The notes: generated by a model from the letters alone, not told the origin. DNA of 64,000 nucleotides from Paenibacillus sp. JJ-100 (GCF_948329825.1 NZ_CAOJCM010000001.1:620001-684000), one strand, 5' to 3'. Positions 26,697 to 37,447 are shown, counted from the stretch's first letter. Made by a program: numbers and translations.

Positions 26697-27827
26697 GTGG
26701 AAGATCGTTGGATTTTGTTGGGACTGTATGAAATGGAAGGGATCGGCAAGAAGAGTATTTCAAAATTAATAGATGGTGGGCATTTGTTGCAGGAGTTGTT
26801 TCTTTATGATGAGGGAGATTGGATTACGGCTGGAATGAGAAGAGATCAAGCGGCTCGTCTAGCAAAATGCTTTGATGTGAATTGGGTTGAAAGCAGAAGG
26901 CAACACGTTTATGATCGAGGGATAGAGGTTATTACTTATCTGGATTCGAATTATCCTATATTAATGAAGGAAACCGCTCAGCCTCCTTGGATTATGTATG
27001 CTCGAGGAGATATTCAGTTGTTACATCAGCCCTCGATCGCCATGGTAGGTACAAGAATGCCTACGGTTTACGGACGTAAAGTGGCGGAGAAGCTTGCAGA
27101 GCAATTATCTCAGGCTGGATTGACAGTTGTAAGTGGCCTTGCCAGGGGGATTGATCGTGTGTGTCATGAATCCGTACTGCGAGCAAACGGGAAAACGATT
27201 GCAGTATTCGGAACGGGGATCGATTGTGTTTATCCCCCTGAGAATAGAGGTCTTGCGGAGCAAATTGCTGAGAAAGGTCTGCTTTTGTCCGAATATCCCT
27301 TAGGTACCAAGGCTCGTCAGGGACTTTTTCCCGAGAGAAATCGGATAATTGCTGGATTAACGCTGGGAACCCTCGTTGTAGAAGCAGATGTAAGAAGTGG
27401 TTCGCTTATCACTGCAGATGCAGCATTGGAGGCAGGAAGGGATGTATTTGCGGTTCCAGGACCCATTACTTCTCCCAAGAGTCGAGGAGCCCATAATTTA
27501 ATTCGTCAAGGAGCCAAAATGGTCACTTGTGCAGATGATTTATTGGAAGAATATCGTTTGGACTTGCAAAATGTAGAACAACTTCCTTACAATAGAGAGC
27601 GTTCACCAGAAAAGCTGGATCTGGCAGAGCGTAGTTGGTTCCCGGAAGTGGAGCGCACTTCAGATGAAAACCGTGTCATCGTGTTACTTGAACAAGAAGA
27701 ACTGACTGTAGATCAACTCATTGATCGCTTAGGTTGGGATTTTGGACATTTACATTCAGTTCTGTTATCTTTAATCATAAAAAAGCAGATTAGCCAATTA
27801 CCAGGAACGAAATATGCTAGGGTATGA
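26697..27827 (+). CDS. dprA: DNA processing protein DprA (Smf)
   Basis: Loads RecA onto incoming single-stranded DNA in natural transformation. The 376-residue protein has an N-terminal helical region, a central Rossmann-like DprA fold (IAMVGTRMPTVYGRK, SGLARGIDRVCHES, FGTGIDCVYPPENR, FPERNRIIAGL), and a C-terminal winged-helix-like domain (TVDQLIDRLGWDFGHLHSVL). Start is the GTG at 26697 with AAGGGAGG at 26682-26689; an upstream frame extension has no site. It is followed by topA 109 bases later. Confidence 0.94.
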   Translation: MEDRWILLGLYEMEGIGKKSISKLIDGGHLLQELFLYDEGDWITAGMRRDQAARLAKCFDVNWVESRRQHVYDRGIEVITYLDSNYPILMKETAQPPWIMYARGDIQLLHQPSIAMVGTRMPTVYGRKVAEKLAEQLSQAGLTVVSGLARGIDRVCHESVLRANGKTIAVFGTGIDCVYPPENRGLAEQIAEKGLLLSEYPLGTKARQGLFPERNRIIAGLTLGTLVVEADVRSGSLITADAALEAGRDVFAVPGPITSPKSRGAHNLIRQGAKMVTCADDLLEEYRLDLQNVEQLPYNRERSPEKLDLAERSWFPEVERTSDENRVIVLLEQEELTVDQLIDRLGWDFGHLHSVLLSLIIKKQISQLPGTKYARV

Positions 27828-27936
27828 CGATGCTGCAACCTGTGCAGTATGTGGAATATATAAAAATAATAAGAATGAAATGAAAGTACATGAACACTAG
27901 TAAACACAGTTTCATGGCTGAGAGGAGGATGGACCT

Positions 27937-30036
27937 ATGGCGGATGCACTCGTAATCGTGGAATCGCCCTCAAAGGCGAAGACGATTGGCAAGTATTTAG
28001 GCAGCAAATTCATCGTAAAAGCTTCGATGGGGCATGTTCGTGATTTGCCAAAGAGTCAGATCGGCGTTGAGGTAGAGAACGATTTTAATCCGAAATATAT
28101 TACGATCCGCGGTAAAGGTTCAGTATTGAAGGAACTTAAGGATGCACGTAAGAAAGTGAAAAAAGTGTATCTCGCAGCCGACCCGGATCGTGAAGGTGAA
28201 GCCATTGCCTGGCATTTGGCACATGCGCTTGAATTGGATGATACAGCAGATTGCCGGGTTGTATTTAATGAAATTACCAAACAGGCGGTTAAGGATGCGT
28301 TCAAAACACCGCGTAAAATAAATATGGATCTGGTCAATGCACAGCAAGCTAGACGAATTCTGGATCGGCTCGTTGGATACAAGATCAGTCCACTATTATG
28401 GAAGAAAGTCAAAAAAGGGTTGTCAGCAGGACGCGTACAATCCGTGGCAGTCAAAATTATTTTGGATCGTGAAAATGAAATCGATGAATTCGAACCGGAA
28501 GAGTACTGGAGCATTACTGCCAAGCTGAGTGCAGACGGCAATCCGTTTGAAGCGAAGTTTCATAAGTTAAACGGAACCAAGACAGAGCTTGGCAGTGAGG
28601 AAGAAGTACAGGCGATTTTGAAACAGATTGAAAACGCCGACTTTACGATCAAGGAAGTGAAGGAGAAGGAGAGAACCCGTAACCCTTCTGCACCATTTAC
28701 GACAAGTTCACTGCAGCAGGAAGCGGCACGTAAGCTCAATTTCCGGGCTTCCAAAACCATGTCCGTTGCACAACAACTATATGAAGGTGTAGACCTAGGA
28801 AAAGAAGGCACAGTCGGTCTGATCACGTATATGCGTACAGACTCGACTCGGATTGCAGCTTCTGCACAGGAAGAAGCCAAAGAATACATTATTGGCAAGT
28901 ACGGTGAAAGCTTTGCACCTGAGAGTCCACGCAATTATTCTAAAAAGGCTTCAAATGCTCAGGATGCACACGAAGCTATTCGTCCGACATCCATATTGCG
29001 TGATCCAGATTCGATTAAATCCTTCATGAGTCGTGATCAATTCCGTTTATATAAGCTGATCTGGGAACGTTTTGTAGCAAGTCAGATGTCTTCGGCTATT
29101 TTAGATACTCTTTCAGTAGACATCGCAGCGGGAGATACGATCTTCCGTGCAGCAGGCTCAAAAGTACGCTTCCAAGGATTCATGAAAGTTTATGTTGAAG
29201 GCAACGACGATGGTACAACGGAGGAAGAGCGTTTACTGCCTCCACTTAAGAGTGGAGATGTTCTGGAGAAGCAGGAGATTGAGCCTAAACAGCACTTTAC
29301 GCAGCCGCCACCACGTTACACAGAAGCGCGGCTTGTTAAGACACTTGAAGAGCTTGGCATAGGCAGACCAAGTACATATGCGCCAACACTGGAGACAATT
29401 CAGAAGCGCGGATATGTTGCAATTGAAGAGAAGAAATTTATGCCAACCGAGCTAGGTGAGCTCGTTATTGAGCAGATGGAAGAGTTTTTCCCGGAAATTT
29501 TGAATGTTGAGTTTACCGCTAACATGGAAGGTGACCTTGACCACGTAGAAGAAGGCTCGGAAGACTGGGTTAAAGTGCTAGCTGAATTCTATGAATCTTT
29601 CGAGAAACGACTGGAATTTGCTGAGGAAGAGATGAAAGAGATCGAGATCGAAGATGAGGTATCGGACGAGATCTGTGAAAAATGCGGTAAACCGCTCGTT
29701 TACAAACTGGGGCGTTTCGGAAAGTTCCTCGCGTGCTCTGGATTTCCTGATTGTCGCAATACGAAACCGATTATCAAAGATATCGGCGTAACATGTCCAA
29801 AGTGCAAGGAAGGGCATGTCGTTGAACGCCGTAGTAAAAAAGGACGTATCTTCTATGGATGTGACAAATATCCGGAATGTGATTTTGTATCCTGGGATAA
29901 ACCATCGGCTAAGCCTTGTCCTAGCTGTGGGTCATTAATGATCGAGAAGCGAAACAAAAAGGGAGCCAGATTGCAATGTACTTCATGTGACCATCAGGAG
30001 ACCGTGGAAGAATCAGATGATGAGTCAACGGATTAG
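27937..30036 (+). CDS. topA: DNA topoisomerase I
   Basis: Relaxes negative supercoils by cutting one strand and passing the other. The 699-residue type IA enzyme has the TOPRIM start [19 protein letters not shown], the catalytic tyrosine Tyr298 in [10 protein letters not shown], and three C-terminal four-cysteine zinc modules: CEKCGKPL to [15 protein letters not shown] to CDKYPEC, and CPSCGSL to CTSC. GAGAGGAGGA precedes the ATG. Confidence 0.97.
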   Translation: MADALVIVESPSKAKTIGKYLGSKFIVKASMGHVRDLPKSQIGVEVENDFNPKYITIRGKGSVLKELKDARKKVKKVYLAADPDREGEAIAWHLAHALELDDTADCRVVFNEITKQAVKDAFKTPRKINMDLVNAQQARRILDRLVGYKISPLLWKKVKKGLSAGRVQSVAVKIILDRENEIDEFEPEEYWSITAKLSADGNPFEAKFHKLNGTKTELGSEEEVQAILKQIENADFTIKEVKEKERTRNPSAPFTTSSLQQEAARKLNFRASKTMSVAQQLYEGVDLGKEGTVGLITYMRTDSTRIAASAQEEAKEYIIGKYGESFAPESPRNYSKKASNAQDAHEAIRPTSILRDPDSIKSFMSRDQFRLYKLIWERFVASQMSSAILDTLSVDIAAGDTIFRAAGSKVRFQGFMKVYVEGNDDGTTEEERLLPPLKSGDVLEKQEIEPKQHFTQPPPRYTEARLVKTLEELGIGRPSTYAPTLETIQKRGYVAIEEKKFMPTELGELVIEQMEEFFPEILNVEFTANMEGDLDHVEEGSEDWVKVLAEFYESFEKRLEFAEEEMKEIEIEDEVSDEICEKCGKPLVYKLGRFGKFLACSGFPDCRNTKPIIKDIGVTCPKCKEGHVVERRSKKGRIFYGCDKYPECDFVSWDKPSAKPCPSCGSLMIEKRNKKGARLQCTSCDHQETVEESDDESTD

Positions 30037-30052
30037 CATATTATGGGGGTAA

Positions 30053-31396
30053 ATGATTTTGACAAGTGAACAACAAGTAACGGTTATCGGTGCAGGTCTG
30101 GCTGGATCAGAAGCCGCGTGGCAGATTGCCAGTCGTGGAGTGCGTGTAAAACTAGTTGAGATGAGACCGGTTGTTAAAACGCCGGCTCATCATACGGATA
30201 AGTTTGCAGAACTCGTTTGCAGTAACTCTCTGCGTGCCAATGGACTAACGAATGCTGTTGGGGTTCTAAAAGAAGAGATGAGAATGTTGAATTCTTTGGT
30301 GTTGGGGGCAGCCGATCGACATGCTGTTCCAGCAGGCGGAGCTCTTGCTGTTGACCGGGATGGGTTTTCTGGTGAGATTACATCGACTCTGCATCAGCAT
30401 CCGCTGATTGAAGTGGTGAACGAAGAGCTTACTTCATTGCCAGAGGATGGAATTGTTGTTGTTGCCACCGGCCCACTGACTTCACCAGCATTGTCTGAGC
30501 AAATCAAGGCGTTAATGGGTGAAGAGTATTTCTATTTTTATGATGCAGCAGCACCGATCATTGAAAAAGATTCAATCGATATGAACAAGGTATATCTTGC
30601 ATCCCGCTATGATAAAGGAGAGGCAGCTTATCTGAACTGTCCAATGACAGAAGAGGAGTTCGATACCTTCTATGATGCGCTCATTACTGCAGAGGTTGCA
30701 CAGCTGAAAGATTTTGAAAAAGAAATCTATTTCGAAGGCTGTATGCCGATTGAAGTGATGATGAGACGGGGGAAACAAACTGCTTTGTTCGGACCAATGA
30801 AACCGGTAGGTTTGATTAACCCGCATACAGGTGAATTGCCACACGCTGTGGTTCAGCTCAGACAGGACAATGCAGCGGGGACGTTGTATAATCTGGTGGG
30901 CTTCCAAACTCACCTGAAATGGGGGGAACAGAAACGTGTTTTCTCTCTCATTCCAGGTCTGGAGAATGCAGAGTTCGTTCGTTACGGTGTTATGCACCGT
31001 AATACATTTATCAACTCGCCGAAGCTGCTTCGCCCAACATACCAATTCAAAGAACGTTCGAATTTATTCTTTGCCGGTCAGATGACAGGGGTAGAGGGAT
31101 ATGTAGAATCTGCAGCATCGGGTCTAATCGCGGGAATCAATGCAGCCAAAGCGGCTTTGGGACAAGAACTCGTTGTACTGCCTGTAGAAACGACATTAGG
31201 CAGCATGGCCCAGTACATTACCACGGCAGATTTCAAACACTTCCAACCAATGAATGCAAACTTCGGACTCCTGCCGAAACTCGAAACTAAAATTCGTAAT
31301 AAAAAAGAAAAAAATGAAGCGCTAGCTAAGCGAGCACTGGATGAGATTGCTAGATTTGCTGCATCAGAAGGTCTAACCGTTCCAGAACGCGTATAA
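30053..31396 (+). CDS. trmFO: tRNA (uracil-5)-methyltransferase TrmFO (Gid)
   Basis: Folate- and FAD-dependent enzyme that methylates U54 of tRNAs in many Gram-positives. The 447-residue protein has the FAD-binding [16 protein letters not shown] motif, [23 protein letters not shown] segment, and [17 protein letters not shown] and [24 protein letters not shown] at about 30045-30049 precedes the ATG at 30053. In B. subtilis it is followed by xerC (codV); here hslV follows only 24 bases later. Confidence 0.95.
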   Translation: MILTSEQQVTVIGAGLAGSEAAWQIASRGVRVKLVEMRPVVKTPAHHTDKFAELVCSNSLRANGLTNAVGVLKEEMRMLNSLVLGAADRHAVPAGGALAVDRDGFSGEITSTLHQHPLIEVVNEELTSLPEDGIVVVATGPLTSPALSEQIKALMGEEYFYFYDAAAPIIEKDSIDMNKVYLASRYDKGEAAYLNCPMTEEEFDTFYDALITAEVAQLKDFEKEIYFEGCMPIEVMMRRGKQTALFGPMKPVGLINPHTGELPHAVVQLRQDNAAGTLYNLVGFQTHLKWGEQKRVFSLIPGLENAEFVRYGVMHRNTFINSPKLLRPTYQFKERSNLFFAGQMTGVEGYVESAASGLIAGINAAKAALGQELVVLPVETTLGSMAQYITTADFKHFQPMNANFGLLPKLETKIRNKKEKNEALAKRALDEIARFAASEGLTVPERV

Positions 31397-31420
31397 ATTA
31401 TTCGTGGGGAGGCTGATATC

Positions 31421-31963
31421 ATGGATATGTCATTTCATGCTACTACGATCTGTGCTGTCCGTCATAATGGCAAAGCTGCAATTGCCGGTGATGGACAGGT
31501 AACGATGGGACAGAGTGTTGTCATGAAGAATACAGCCAAAAAGGTAAGACGATTGTACCGTGGACAGGTTGTTGCCGGTTTTGCCGGTTCTGTGGCAGAT
31601 GCAATTACACTATTCGAAAAATTCGAAGGTAAGTTGGAGGAGCACCACGGTAATCTGCAACGGGCAGCCGTGGAACTTGCCAAGGACTGGCGCCAGGACC
31701 GGATTTTGCGCAAGTTGGAAGCTTTGCTCATTGTGATGGATAAAACGGGCATGTTACTGATCTCTGGTGGCGGTGAGATTATTGAGCCAGATGACGATGT
31801 CATTGCCATCGGTTCAGGTGGTAATTTTGCCTTGTCGGCTGCAAGAGCGCTGAAACGTCATGCGACACAGTTGGAGGCAAAAGATATCGCGCGAGAATCT
31901 CTTCAAGTTGCTTCCGAGCTGTGCGTATACACCAATAGTAATATAATTGTAGAAGAATTATAG
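31421..31963 (+). CDS. hslV: HslV/ClpQ proteasome-like protease subunit
   Basis: Peptidase subunit of the HslUV (ClpQY) protease. The 180-residue protein shows [26 protein letters not shown] and the C-terminal [21 protein letters not shown] at 31406-31412 best fits the ATG at 31421, giving [10 protein letters not shown] second ATG at 31427 would give MSFHATT, like B. subtilis ClpQ, where Ser2 is the catalytic N-terminal residue. If 31421 is used, processing would be needed. hslU is next. Confidence 0.93.
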   Translation: MDMSFHATTICAVRHNGKAAIAGDGQVTMGQSVVMKNTAKKVRRLYRGQVVAGFAGSVADAITLFEKFEGKLEEHHGNLQRAAVELAKDWRQDRILRKLEALLIVMDKTGMLLISGGGEIIEPDDDVIAIGSGGNFALSAARALKRHATQLEAKDIARESLQVASELCVYTNSNIIVEEL

Positions 31964-31964
31964 A

Positions 31965-32035
31965 AACAAAGAAATCTCCCGTACACGAGAACAGTGCTGA
32001 ATCTGCCTCGGTTTACGTTAAGGAGATTCTTTGTT
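31965..32035 (+). other. Extended hairpin between hslV and hslU
   Basis: AACAAAGAAATCTCC (31965-31979) pairs with GGAGATTCTTTGTT (32022-32035, one bulge). Inside, CGTA pairs with TACG and CGAG with CTCG, making an imperfect stem of about 22 bp around a 17-base loop. No T run follows. A mRNA processing or stability element affecting HslV:HslU ratio is an inference. Confidence 0.5.
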
Positions 32036-32079
32036 CTTATAGCTGAATGGAGATCAACTTACCTACAGGAGGGAAGCGT

Positions 32080-33486
32080 ATGAATACTCAAGCGTTAACA
32101 CCAAGACAGATTGTTGCGGAACTGGATAAATATATCGTAGGTCAAAAACAGGCCAAGAAATCAGTGGCAGTAGCGCTTCGTAACCGCTATCGACGCAGTC
32201 TTTTACCTGAGCACACACAGGATGATATCGTACCTAAGAATATTCTGATGATCGGACCTACAGGTGTCGGTAAAACGGAGATTGCGCGTCGTCTAGCCAA
32301 ACTGGTTGGAGCGCCTTTTGTCAAAGTTGAAGCAACGAAGTTCACAGAAGTGGGTTATGTCGGACGTGATGTGGAATCTATGGTCCGTGACTTAATTGAG
32401 ACGTCACTGCGCATGGTCAAACTTGAGCGGACAGAAAAGGTGAAAGATAAAGCAGAAGAGGCTGCGAATGAGCGCATTGTACATATTTTGGCTCCTTCTC
32501 AATCTAAGTCGAAAAATCAACGTAATCCGTTTGAGATGATCTTTGGCAATAACGGAAACACAAACGTTGCACAGGACCAAGATGAGACTGAACCTGATGC
32601 AAATGTAGCCGAGCGCCGTCGTAAAATTAAATTTGATCTTTTATCTGGTAAATTAGAAGACGACATCATTGAGATTGATGTTGAAGATAATACACCTAAC
32701 ATGATGGATATGTTTGCTGGACAGGGCAATGATCAGATGGGTATGAATATGCAGGAGATGTTCGGTAGCTTACTACCGCGTCGTACGAAGAAACGTAAAT
32801 TGGCTATTAAGGAAGCGCGTAAAGTGCTTATCCAGGAAGAAGCCAGTAAATTGATTGATATGGATGATGTGACGCAGGAGTCTATTAGACGTGCAGAGCA
32901 AACAGGGATAATTTTCATTGATGAAATTGATAAGGTTGCCAGTCAGGGCCGAGGGAGTGGTCCAGATGTCTCTCGTGAGGGTGTTCAGCGTGATATCCTG
33001 CCGATAGTTGAAGGTTCAACGGTGATGACCAAGTATGGACCTGTCAAAACAGACTATATTCTGTTTATGGCAGCAGGTGCGTTTCATGTAGCTAAACCTT
33101 CTGATCTGATTCCCGAGCTCCAGGGGCGCTTCCCAATTCGTGTAGAGCTGAACAGTCTTACATTGGAGGAGTTTGTGTCTATCCTGACAGAGCCTCAAAA
33201 TGCATTGACCAAACAATATGTGGATCTGTTACGCACGGAAAATATTGAGATTGAATTCTCGGATGAAGCAATCAGAGAAATTGCCAAGCTGGCAGAATCC
33301 GTTAATCAGAACACAGAAAACATTGGTGCTCGTCGTTTGCATACCATTTTGGAGAAGCTTCTGGAAGACTTGTCCTTTGAGGTGCCTGAACTTACGTTGG
33401 AACGTATGGTGATAACACCAGAATATGTACGCGAGAAATTAAATGATATTGCGACTGACCGAGATTTAAGCCAGTATATCCTTTAA
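32080..33486 (+). CDS. hslU: HslU/ClpY ATPase subunit
   Basis: AAA+ unfoldase that feeds substrates to HslV. The 468-residue protein (B. subtilis ClpY is 467) has [17 protein letters not shown], Walker [10 protein letters not shown] at about residues 59-67, the I-domain (about 110-250) rich in N/Q/M, Walker [13 protein letters not shown], and the C-terminal DLSQYIL that inserts in HslV. The ATG at 32080 has AGGAGGGA at 32067-32074. Confidence 0.96.
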   Translation: MNTQALTPRQIVAELDKYIVGQKQAKKSVAVALRNRYRRSLLPEHTQDDIVPKNILMIGPTGVGKTEIARRLAKLVGAPFVKVEATKFTEVGYVGRDVESMVRDLIETSLRMVKLERTEKVKDKAEEAANERIVHILAPSQSKSKNQRNPFEMIFGNNGNTNVAQDQDETEPDANVAERRRKIKFDLLSGKLEDDIIEIDVEDNTPNMMDMFAGQGNDQMGMNMQEMFGSLLPRRTKKRKLAIKEARKVLIQEEASKLIDMDDVTQESIRRAEQTGIIFIDEIDKVASQGRGSGPDVSREGVQRDILPIVEGSTVMTKYGPVKTDYILFMAAGAFHVAKPSDLIPELQGRFPIRVELNSLTLEEFVSILTEPQNALTKQYVDLLRTENIEIEFSDEAIREIAKLAESVNQNTENIGARRLHTILEKLLEDLSFEVPELTLERMVITPEYVREKLNDIATDRDLSQYIL

Positions 33487-34494
33487 TCAACAGAGATACG
33501 CGTTTGAGCATGTGCTCCATATAGCCGTGCCGATCGTTAGTTTCTGATAAGATCTAGGTATGGACCGAAAATGAATGGACATCCGCCAGCAAGTTCTGTC
33601 TTCTTCTACAGACATGCTGCGTTAGATGCCATGTTTATCGGGACATACCTTTTTTATTTTATTAAGAGCTAACACTTTATGCTGAATGGACCGATAAAAG
33701 AGAGATAGTACTAGTATTTTTTTGTATTATAGGACTTCTGCCGCATGTATATCGGGATGAAAATAAAGAAAATGTGTAGACAATCTCTTTGGGTTAGACC
33801 ATTAATTTCCAATAAAAGAATTTTAGTTATTTAAATTATGGTCAGTCACCCCACTACTGAATTGAAACAATTTGCGCATTTGCGCAAAATGGCGTTCTGT
33901 AGAGAAGTAAGAAGGCATTAATTGATTTTTAAATTTAAAAGAGTATGAGTCTCCTTAATTGTTAAGAAAGTGTTGAGAAACAGATGTTATATTTGGTCTT
34001 TTCTTGTACGTTAGCTGTGAGGATTCACAGTATCGAACCATGTAAATGCTACACGCACGGTCAGCTTAAAACCTTAATTTGACGGTGAAATATTAAGCTT
34101 TAAAAAAGTTCATACTTCTTCAGGAATCTTCTCATGAGCACCTTTTGAAAGAAACATAGGTGAAAAAAGATAATAATATTTTTAAGAATGTATAAGATGT
34201 AAACCAAAGAACATTTAACACATTTTTGATTTGGGACTGATAATTTACGAAAAAAATCAATATTTGCAGAAAATACACAAAAAGCTCTCTCTTGAAGAAA
34301 AGATAGGGCTTTTTTCTTATTGTAATATATGCCAAACTCGAAGAAACTTATCATATACGACAACATCAGAGTTAATTCTACTTAAGTCCTAGAAAAACGT
34401 GTAAAGACGAATGTTTTTGTCGAAAACATAAGCCTATTCACGTGAAAAAAGATTCAATCATTTTCCATATATACTAAAAGAGAGGAGGGATATT
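33487..34494. other. 1 kb AT-rich gene-free region between hslU and flgB
   Basis: No convincing open frame is present on either strand. It contains two imperfect direct repeats: ATGGACCGA-AAA at 33560-33571 and 33686-33699, and ATG-TATATCGGGA at 33631-33643 and 33745-33757. It also holds a palindrome TTTGCGCA/TGCGCAAA at 33870-33887, a CTGTGA/TCACAG hairpin at 34015-34030, a terminator-like hairpin at 34280-34316 and an inverted repeat ATGTTTT/AAAACAT at 34411-34429. It is where codY lies in B. subtilis. A decayed gene or a small RNA cannot be excluded. Confidence 0.6.
34280..34316 (+). terminator. Terminator-like hairpin before the flagellar operon
   Basis: AAAGC...TCTT pairs with AAGA...GCTTT with mismatches, followed by six T. 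It lies nearly 800 bases after hslU, so it may end an unseen small transcript or back up hslU termination. Confidence 0.45.
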
Positions 34495-34902
34495 ATGAAT
34501 CTTTTAAACGACATCAGCTTTAAAAGATTACAAGGTGCACTCGATGCCTCAAACATTAGACAACGAGCGATTGCTAACAACATCGCAAACGCCGACACCC
34601 CGTATTTTAAACGCTCAGACGTTTCGTTTGAAACGATATTACAGGGACAGCAGAACGGTGAAATACCTATACTCAAAGGTAAAATAACGGATCCAAGGCA
34701 TATTGTCATAGGTCCTTCCTCTTCTGTACCGACACCAGTAGTTAATATGGACCAGTCCACTTCCATGAATAACAACCAGAATAATGTGGACATCGATAGA
34801 GAAATGAGCCTTTTGGCGGAAAATCAATTGCGATACAGCGCGTATATCCAGCAAGTAAACGAACAGATAAAAATGATGCGGATTGGCGTAGAAAGGAGAT
34901 AA
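34495..34902 (+). CDS. flgB: Flagellar rod protein FlgB
   Basis: A 135-residue proximal rod subunit. It has the N-terminal axial motif ANNIANADTPYFKRSD and the C-terminal YSAYIQQVNEQIKMMRIGVERR helix. First gene of the fla/che operon; GAGGAGGGA at 34482-34490 precedes the ATG. No strong promoter could be identified just upstream. Confidence 0.95.
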   Translation: MNLLNDISFKRLQGALDASNIRQRAIANNIANADTPYFKRSDVSFETILQGQQNGEIPILKGKITDPRHIVIGPSSSVPTPVVNMDQSTSMNNNQNNVDIDREMSLLAENQLRYSAYIQQVNEQIKMMRIGVERR

Positions 34903-34907
34903 AAACG

Positions 34908-35360
34908 TTGAATATTAGCAACAGTTTTGGGATTAGTTCTTCTGCTCTTACGGCTCAACGTCTGCGTATGGATGTTATTTCCTCCAATATTGCAAATGCC
35001 GAAACAACTCGCGCAAGCATATCTAACGGAGAAGTGGTTCCTTATAAGCGGAAAGTGGTGGTGCTTGAGCCGAATAAACCATCCTTTAGTACGATCCTGC
35101 AAAATCAGATTCGTGGTGGGGGTGCAGGTGAAGGAGTCAGAGTAACTGAAATTCGTGAGGATCAATCACCACTCAAGCCGGTCTATGATCCAACGCACCC
35201 GGATGCTAACGCAGAAGGCTACGTGTTCATGCCAAATGTAGATATTGCAAAAGAGATGGTTGACATGATTTCAGCTTCACGTTCATATGAGGCTAATGTA
35301 ACTGCACTGAATGCAACCAAAGCAATGATTACCAAAGCTTTAGAGATTGGAAGAGCTTAA
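34908..35360 (+). CDS. flgC: Flagellar rod protein FlgC
   Basis: A 150-residue rod subunit with the axial MDVISSNIANAETTRAS motif and the C-terminal AKEMVDMISASRSYEANVTALNA. Starts with TTG at 34908 after GAAAGGAGAT, five bases past the flgB stop. Confidence 0.95.
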   Translation: MNISNSFGISSSALTAQRLRMDVISSNIANAETTRASISNGEVVPYKRKVVVLEPNKPSFSTILQNQIRGGGAGEGVRVTEIREDQSPLKPVYDPTHPDANAEGYVFMPNVDIAKEMVDMISASRSYEANVTALNATKAMITKALEIGRA

Positions 35361-35408
35361 CTGCGTTACCTTTGATTACGATTAAGAGAGATAAGGGGAG
35401 GGACATTC

Positions 35409-35720
35409 ATGATTCAGAACAACATGTTTAGCACTCAGGGAGTTCAGCAGTTACAAATGAAGAGCAATGTAGAAAATAAACCTTTCACACCAGCCGAGGG
35501 TATTCAAAGCTTCGGTACATACTTACAAAATGCACTGGGTTCTGTCGCTGCACAGGAATCTGAGGCACATGAAATGTCAAATCAATTTTTGATAGGCAAA
35601 GCGAATGTAGATCAGGTAATGATTGCTTCGGAACAAGCTCTGTTAGGTCTACAACTTACTACCCAAGTTCGCAACAAAGTAGTTGAGGCGTATCAAGAGA
35701 TTATGCGCACACAGTTATAA
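35409..35720 (+). CDS. fliE: Flagellar hook-basal body protein FliE
   Basis: A 103-residue adaptor linking the MS ring to the rod. SFGTYLQNALGSVAAQESEAHEM and the C-terminal VDQVMIASEQALLGLQLTTQVRNKVVEAYQEIMRTQL mark the family. GGGGAGGGAC-type site precedes the ATG. Confidence 0.94.
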   Translation: MIQNNMFSTQGVQQLQMKSNVENKPFTPAEGIQSFGTYLQNALGSVAAQESEAHEMSNQFLIGKANVDQVMIASEQALLGLQLTTQVRNKVVEAYQEIMRTQL

Positions 35721-35849
35721 GTTATACAAGCCAGGCAGTAGCGCTGATCAGTACGACTAGCAGCTGCTATGCTGCTCCTGACATGAGCTAATGGAACGCT
35801 AAGGCTTGTGAACGGACAGACTAAGCAAAGTTTCGGATGGGGTGACAGA

Positions 35850-37436
35850 GTGAATGAGAGAATTGCCCAGTACAGGGAGAAGGCAACAGAGTACTGGAAT
35901 AGCTTTAGCAAGAAGCAAAAAACATTATTTATTTCAACCTTCCTTTTTCTGATTTTGGCCGCAGTGGTTCTCACGATGCAGTTGTCCAAAACAGAATATG
36001 AAGTTGCGTTCACTGATCTAAATGCAAGTGATTCAGCTGGTGTAATTGATTATCTTAACTCTTCAAATATTCCGTATAAACTTAGTTCCGACGGTAAAAG
36101 TATTTCTGTGCCTAGCACAGATGTAGCGTTGACCAAAGTGAATATCGGATCTCAAGGAATCATTCAAAGCGGTTCACTTGGTTACAGAGCTTTTGAAAAT
36201 CCATCATCCGCAATTGGAATGACGGACAAAGAATTTGATGTCAGATATAACAACGCCATAAATGGAGAGGTCGAAAAACTTCTTCAACGAATGCAGGGTA
36301 TTCAGGATGCAAAAGTTCTTGTCAATATGCCCAAAGATAATATCTTTGCGGGCCTGGAAGAACAGGACAAGGCTTCGGCTTCTGTAGCGTTGCAATTTAA
36401 ACCTGGCTATCATCCAAATCAGGCAGCTGTTGATGGGTATTTTAATTTGGTTAAAACAGCGGTCCCGAACTTACCGATCGAAAATATCACGATTACGAAT
36501 ACAGATGAGGCTGAACTCATTCCAACAGCTCGTGGTGGTAGTGGCGGCTTGTCATCTGAAGTGCAAGAAAACATGGCATTACAGAAAAAGTTTGAGAGCG
36601 ATGTTAGAAACAACGTTAAGCAATTCCTTTCTCAAATAGTCGGTGAGGATAAGGTTAACGTTCTCGTAGCATCCAAACTGAACTTTGATAAAGTGACCAG
36701 TAAACAAAACCTTGTCACGCCTGTTGATCAGGAGAACATGAAAGGCATTGAGATCAGTGTTCAGGAAATTCAGAAAAGTTACACTGGAGGAGGAAGTCCG
36801 ACAGGTGGTGTACCTGGGACAGGCCAACAGGACGTTCCTGGTTACCCTTCTTCTGATTCCAATGGCAATGCCAATTCTGAAGAATCATCGAGCACGATCA
36901 ATTATGAAGTGAATCGGATTGCAAAAGATATCATTTCAAGCCCATATACTGTTAAAGATTTAACCATAAATGTGGCTGTTGAACCACCTGCGGGACAGAC
37001 TGAATTACAGCAGCCAGTTCGAGATGCAATTGAGAATATTCTTGTTAATATTGTCCGTGCTTCACTGGCAGATTCAGACACTATAATTACTGACGCAGAC
37101 TTGACCAAAAAAGTTTCAGTCATATCGCAAGGGTTTGCATCTGCTACGGATACAAACACCGGCTTCCAGTTAACACCTGCAATGATGTGGGGTGGGGGAG
37201 CACTAATAGCAGTATTAATCGCTGCGGTTGTTATTTTGTTAGTACGGCGTCGTCGTAAACAAAATGAAATTGAAGAAGAGGAAGATATTCCGCTTCCAGT
37301 AGCAACGGAGTTCCCGTCCATTACATTAGACAGTGTGACGAACGAAAGTCAGGTGCGCAAACAATTGGAGAGTTTGGCCAAGAAAAAGCCAGACGAATTC
37401 GTCAATCTGCTGCGTACGTGGCTGGCTGACGAATAG
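35850..37436 (+). CDS. fliF: Flagellar MS-ring protein FliF
   Basis: Forms the membrane ring that nucleates the flagellum. The 528-residue product has membrane spans near residues 25-47 and 445-465, periplasmic ring-building domains between them (beginning with the YEVAFTDLNASD region), a low-complexity Gly/Ser/Pro segment around residues 315-350, and a cytoplasmic C-terminal tail for FliG. The GTG at 35850 (MNERIAQYREKATEYW) has GGGGTGA nearby and matches the homologous start in B. subtilis. An upstream GTG at 35808 has only a weak site. Confidence 0.9.
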   Translation: MNERIAQYREKATEYWNSFSKKQKTLFISTFLFLILAAVVLTMQLSKTEYEVAFTDLNASDSAGVIDYLNSSNIPYKLSSDGKSISVPSTDVALTKVNIGSQGIIQSGSLGYRAFENPSSAIGMTDKEFDVRYNNAINGEVEKLLQRMQGIQDAKVLVNMPKDNIFAGLEEQDKASASVALQFKPGYHPNQAAVDGYFNLVKTAVPNLPIENITITNTDEAELIPTARGGSGGLSSEVQENMALQKKFESDVRNNVKQFLSQIVGEDKVNVLVASKLNFDKVTSKQNLVTPVDQENMKGIEISVQEIQKSYTGGGSPTGGVPGTGQQDVPGYPSSDSNGNANSEESSSTINYEVNRIAKDIISSPYTVKDLTINVAVEPPAGQTELQQPVRDAIENILVNIVRASLADSDTIITDADLTKKVSVISQGFASATDTNTGFQLTPAMMWGGGALIAVLIAAVVILLVRRRRKQNEIEEEEDIPLPVATEFPSITLDSVTNESQVRKQLESLAKKKPDEFVNLLRTWLADE

Positions 37437-37447
37437 AGGTGAACACA

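Noticed and set aside
34100..34366. An 88-codon minus-strand frame in the gene-free kilobase
   Set aside because: Phe/Leu/Ile-rich product of AT-rich DNA, no convincing ribosome binding site, no recognised motif.
34402..34428. Possible sigma-D promoter before flgB (TAAA then CGAAAA)
   Set aside because: The spacing is one base short and only part of the CCGATA element is matched; too weak to list as a feature.
35759..35768. AGCAGCTGCT palindrome between fliE and fliF
   Set aside because: A short self-complementary word with no flanking structure or T run; expected by chance.
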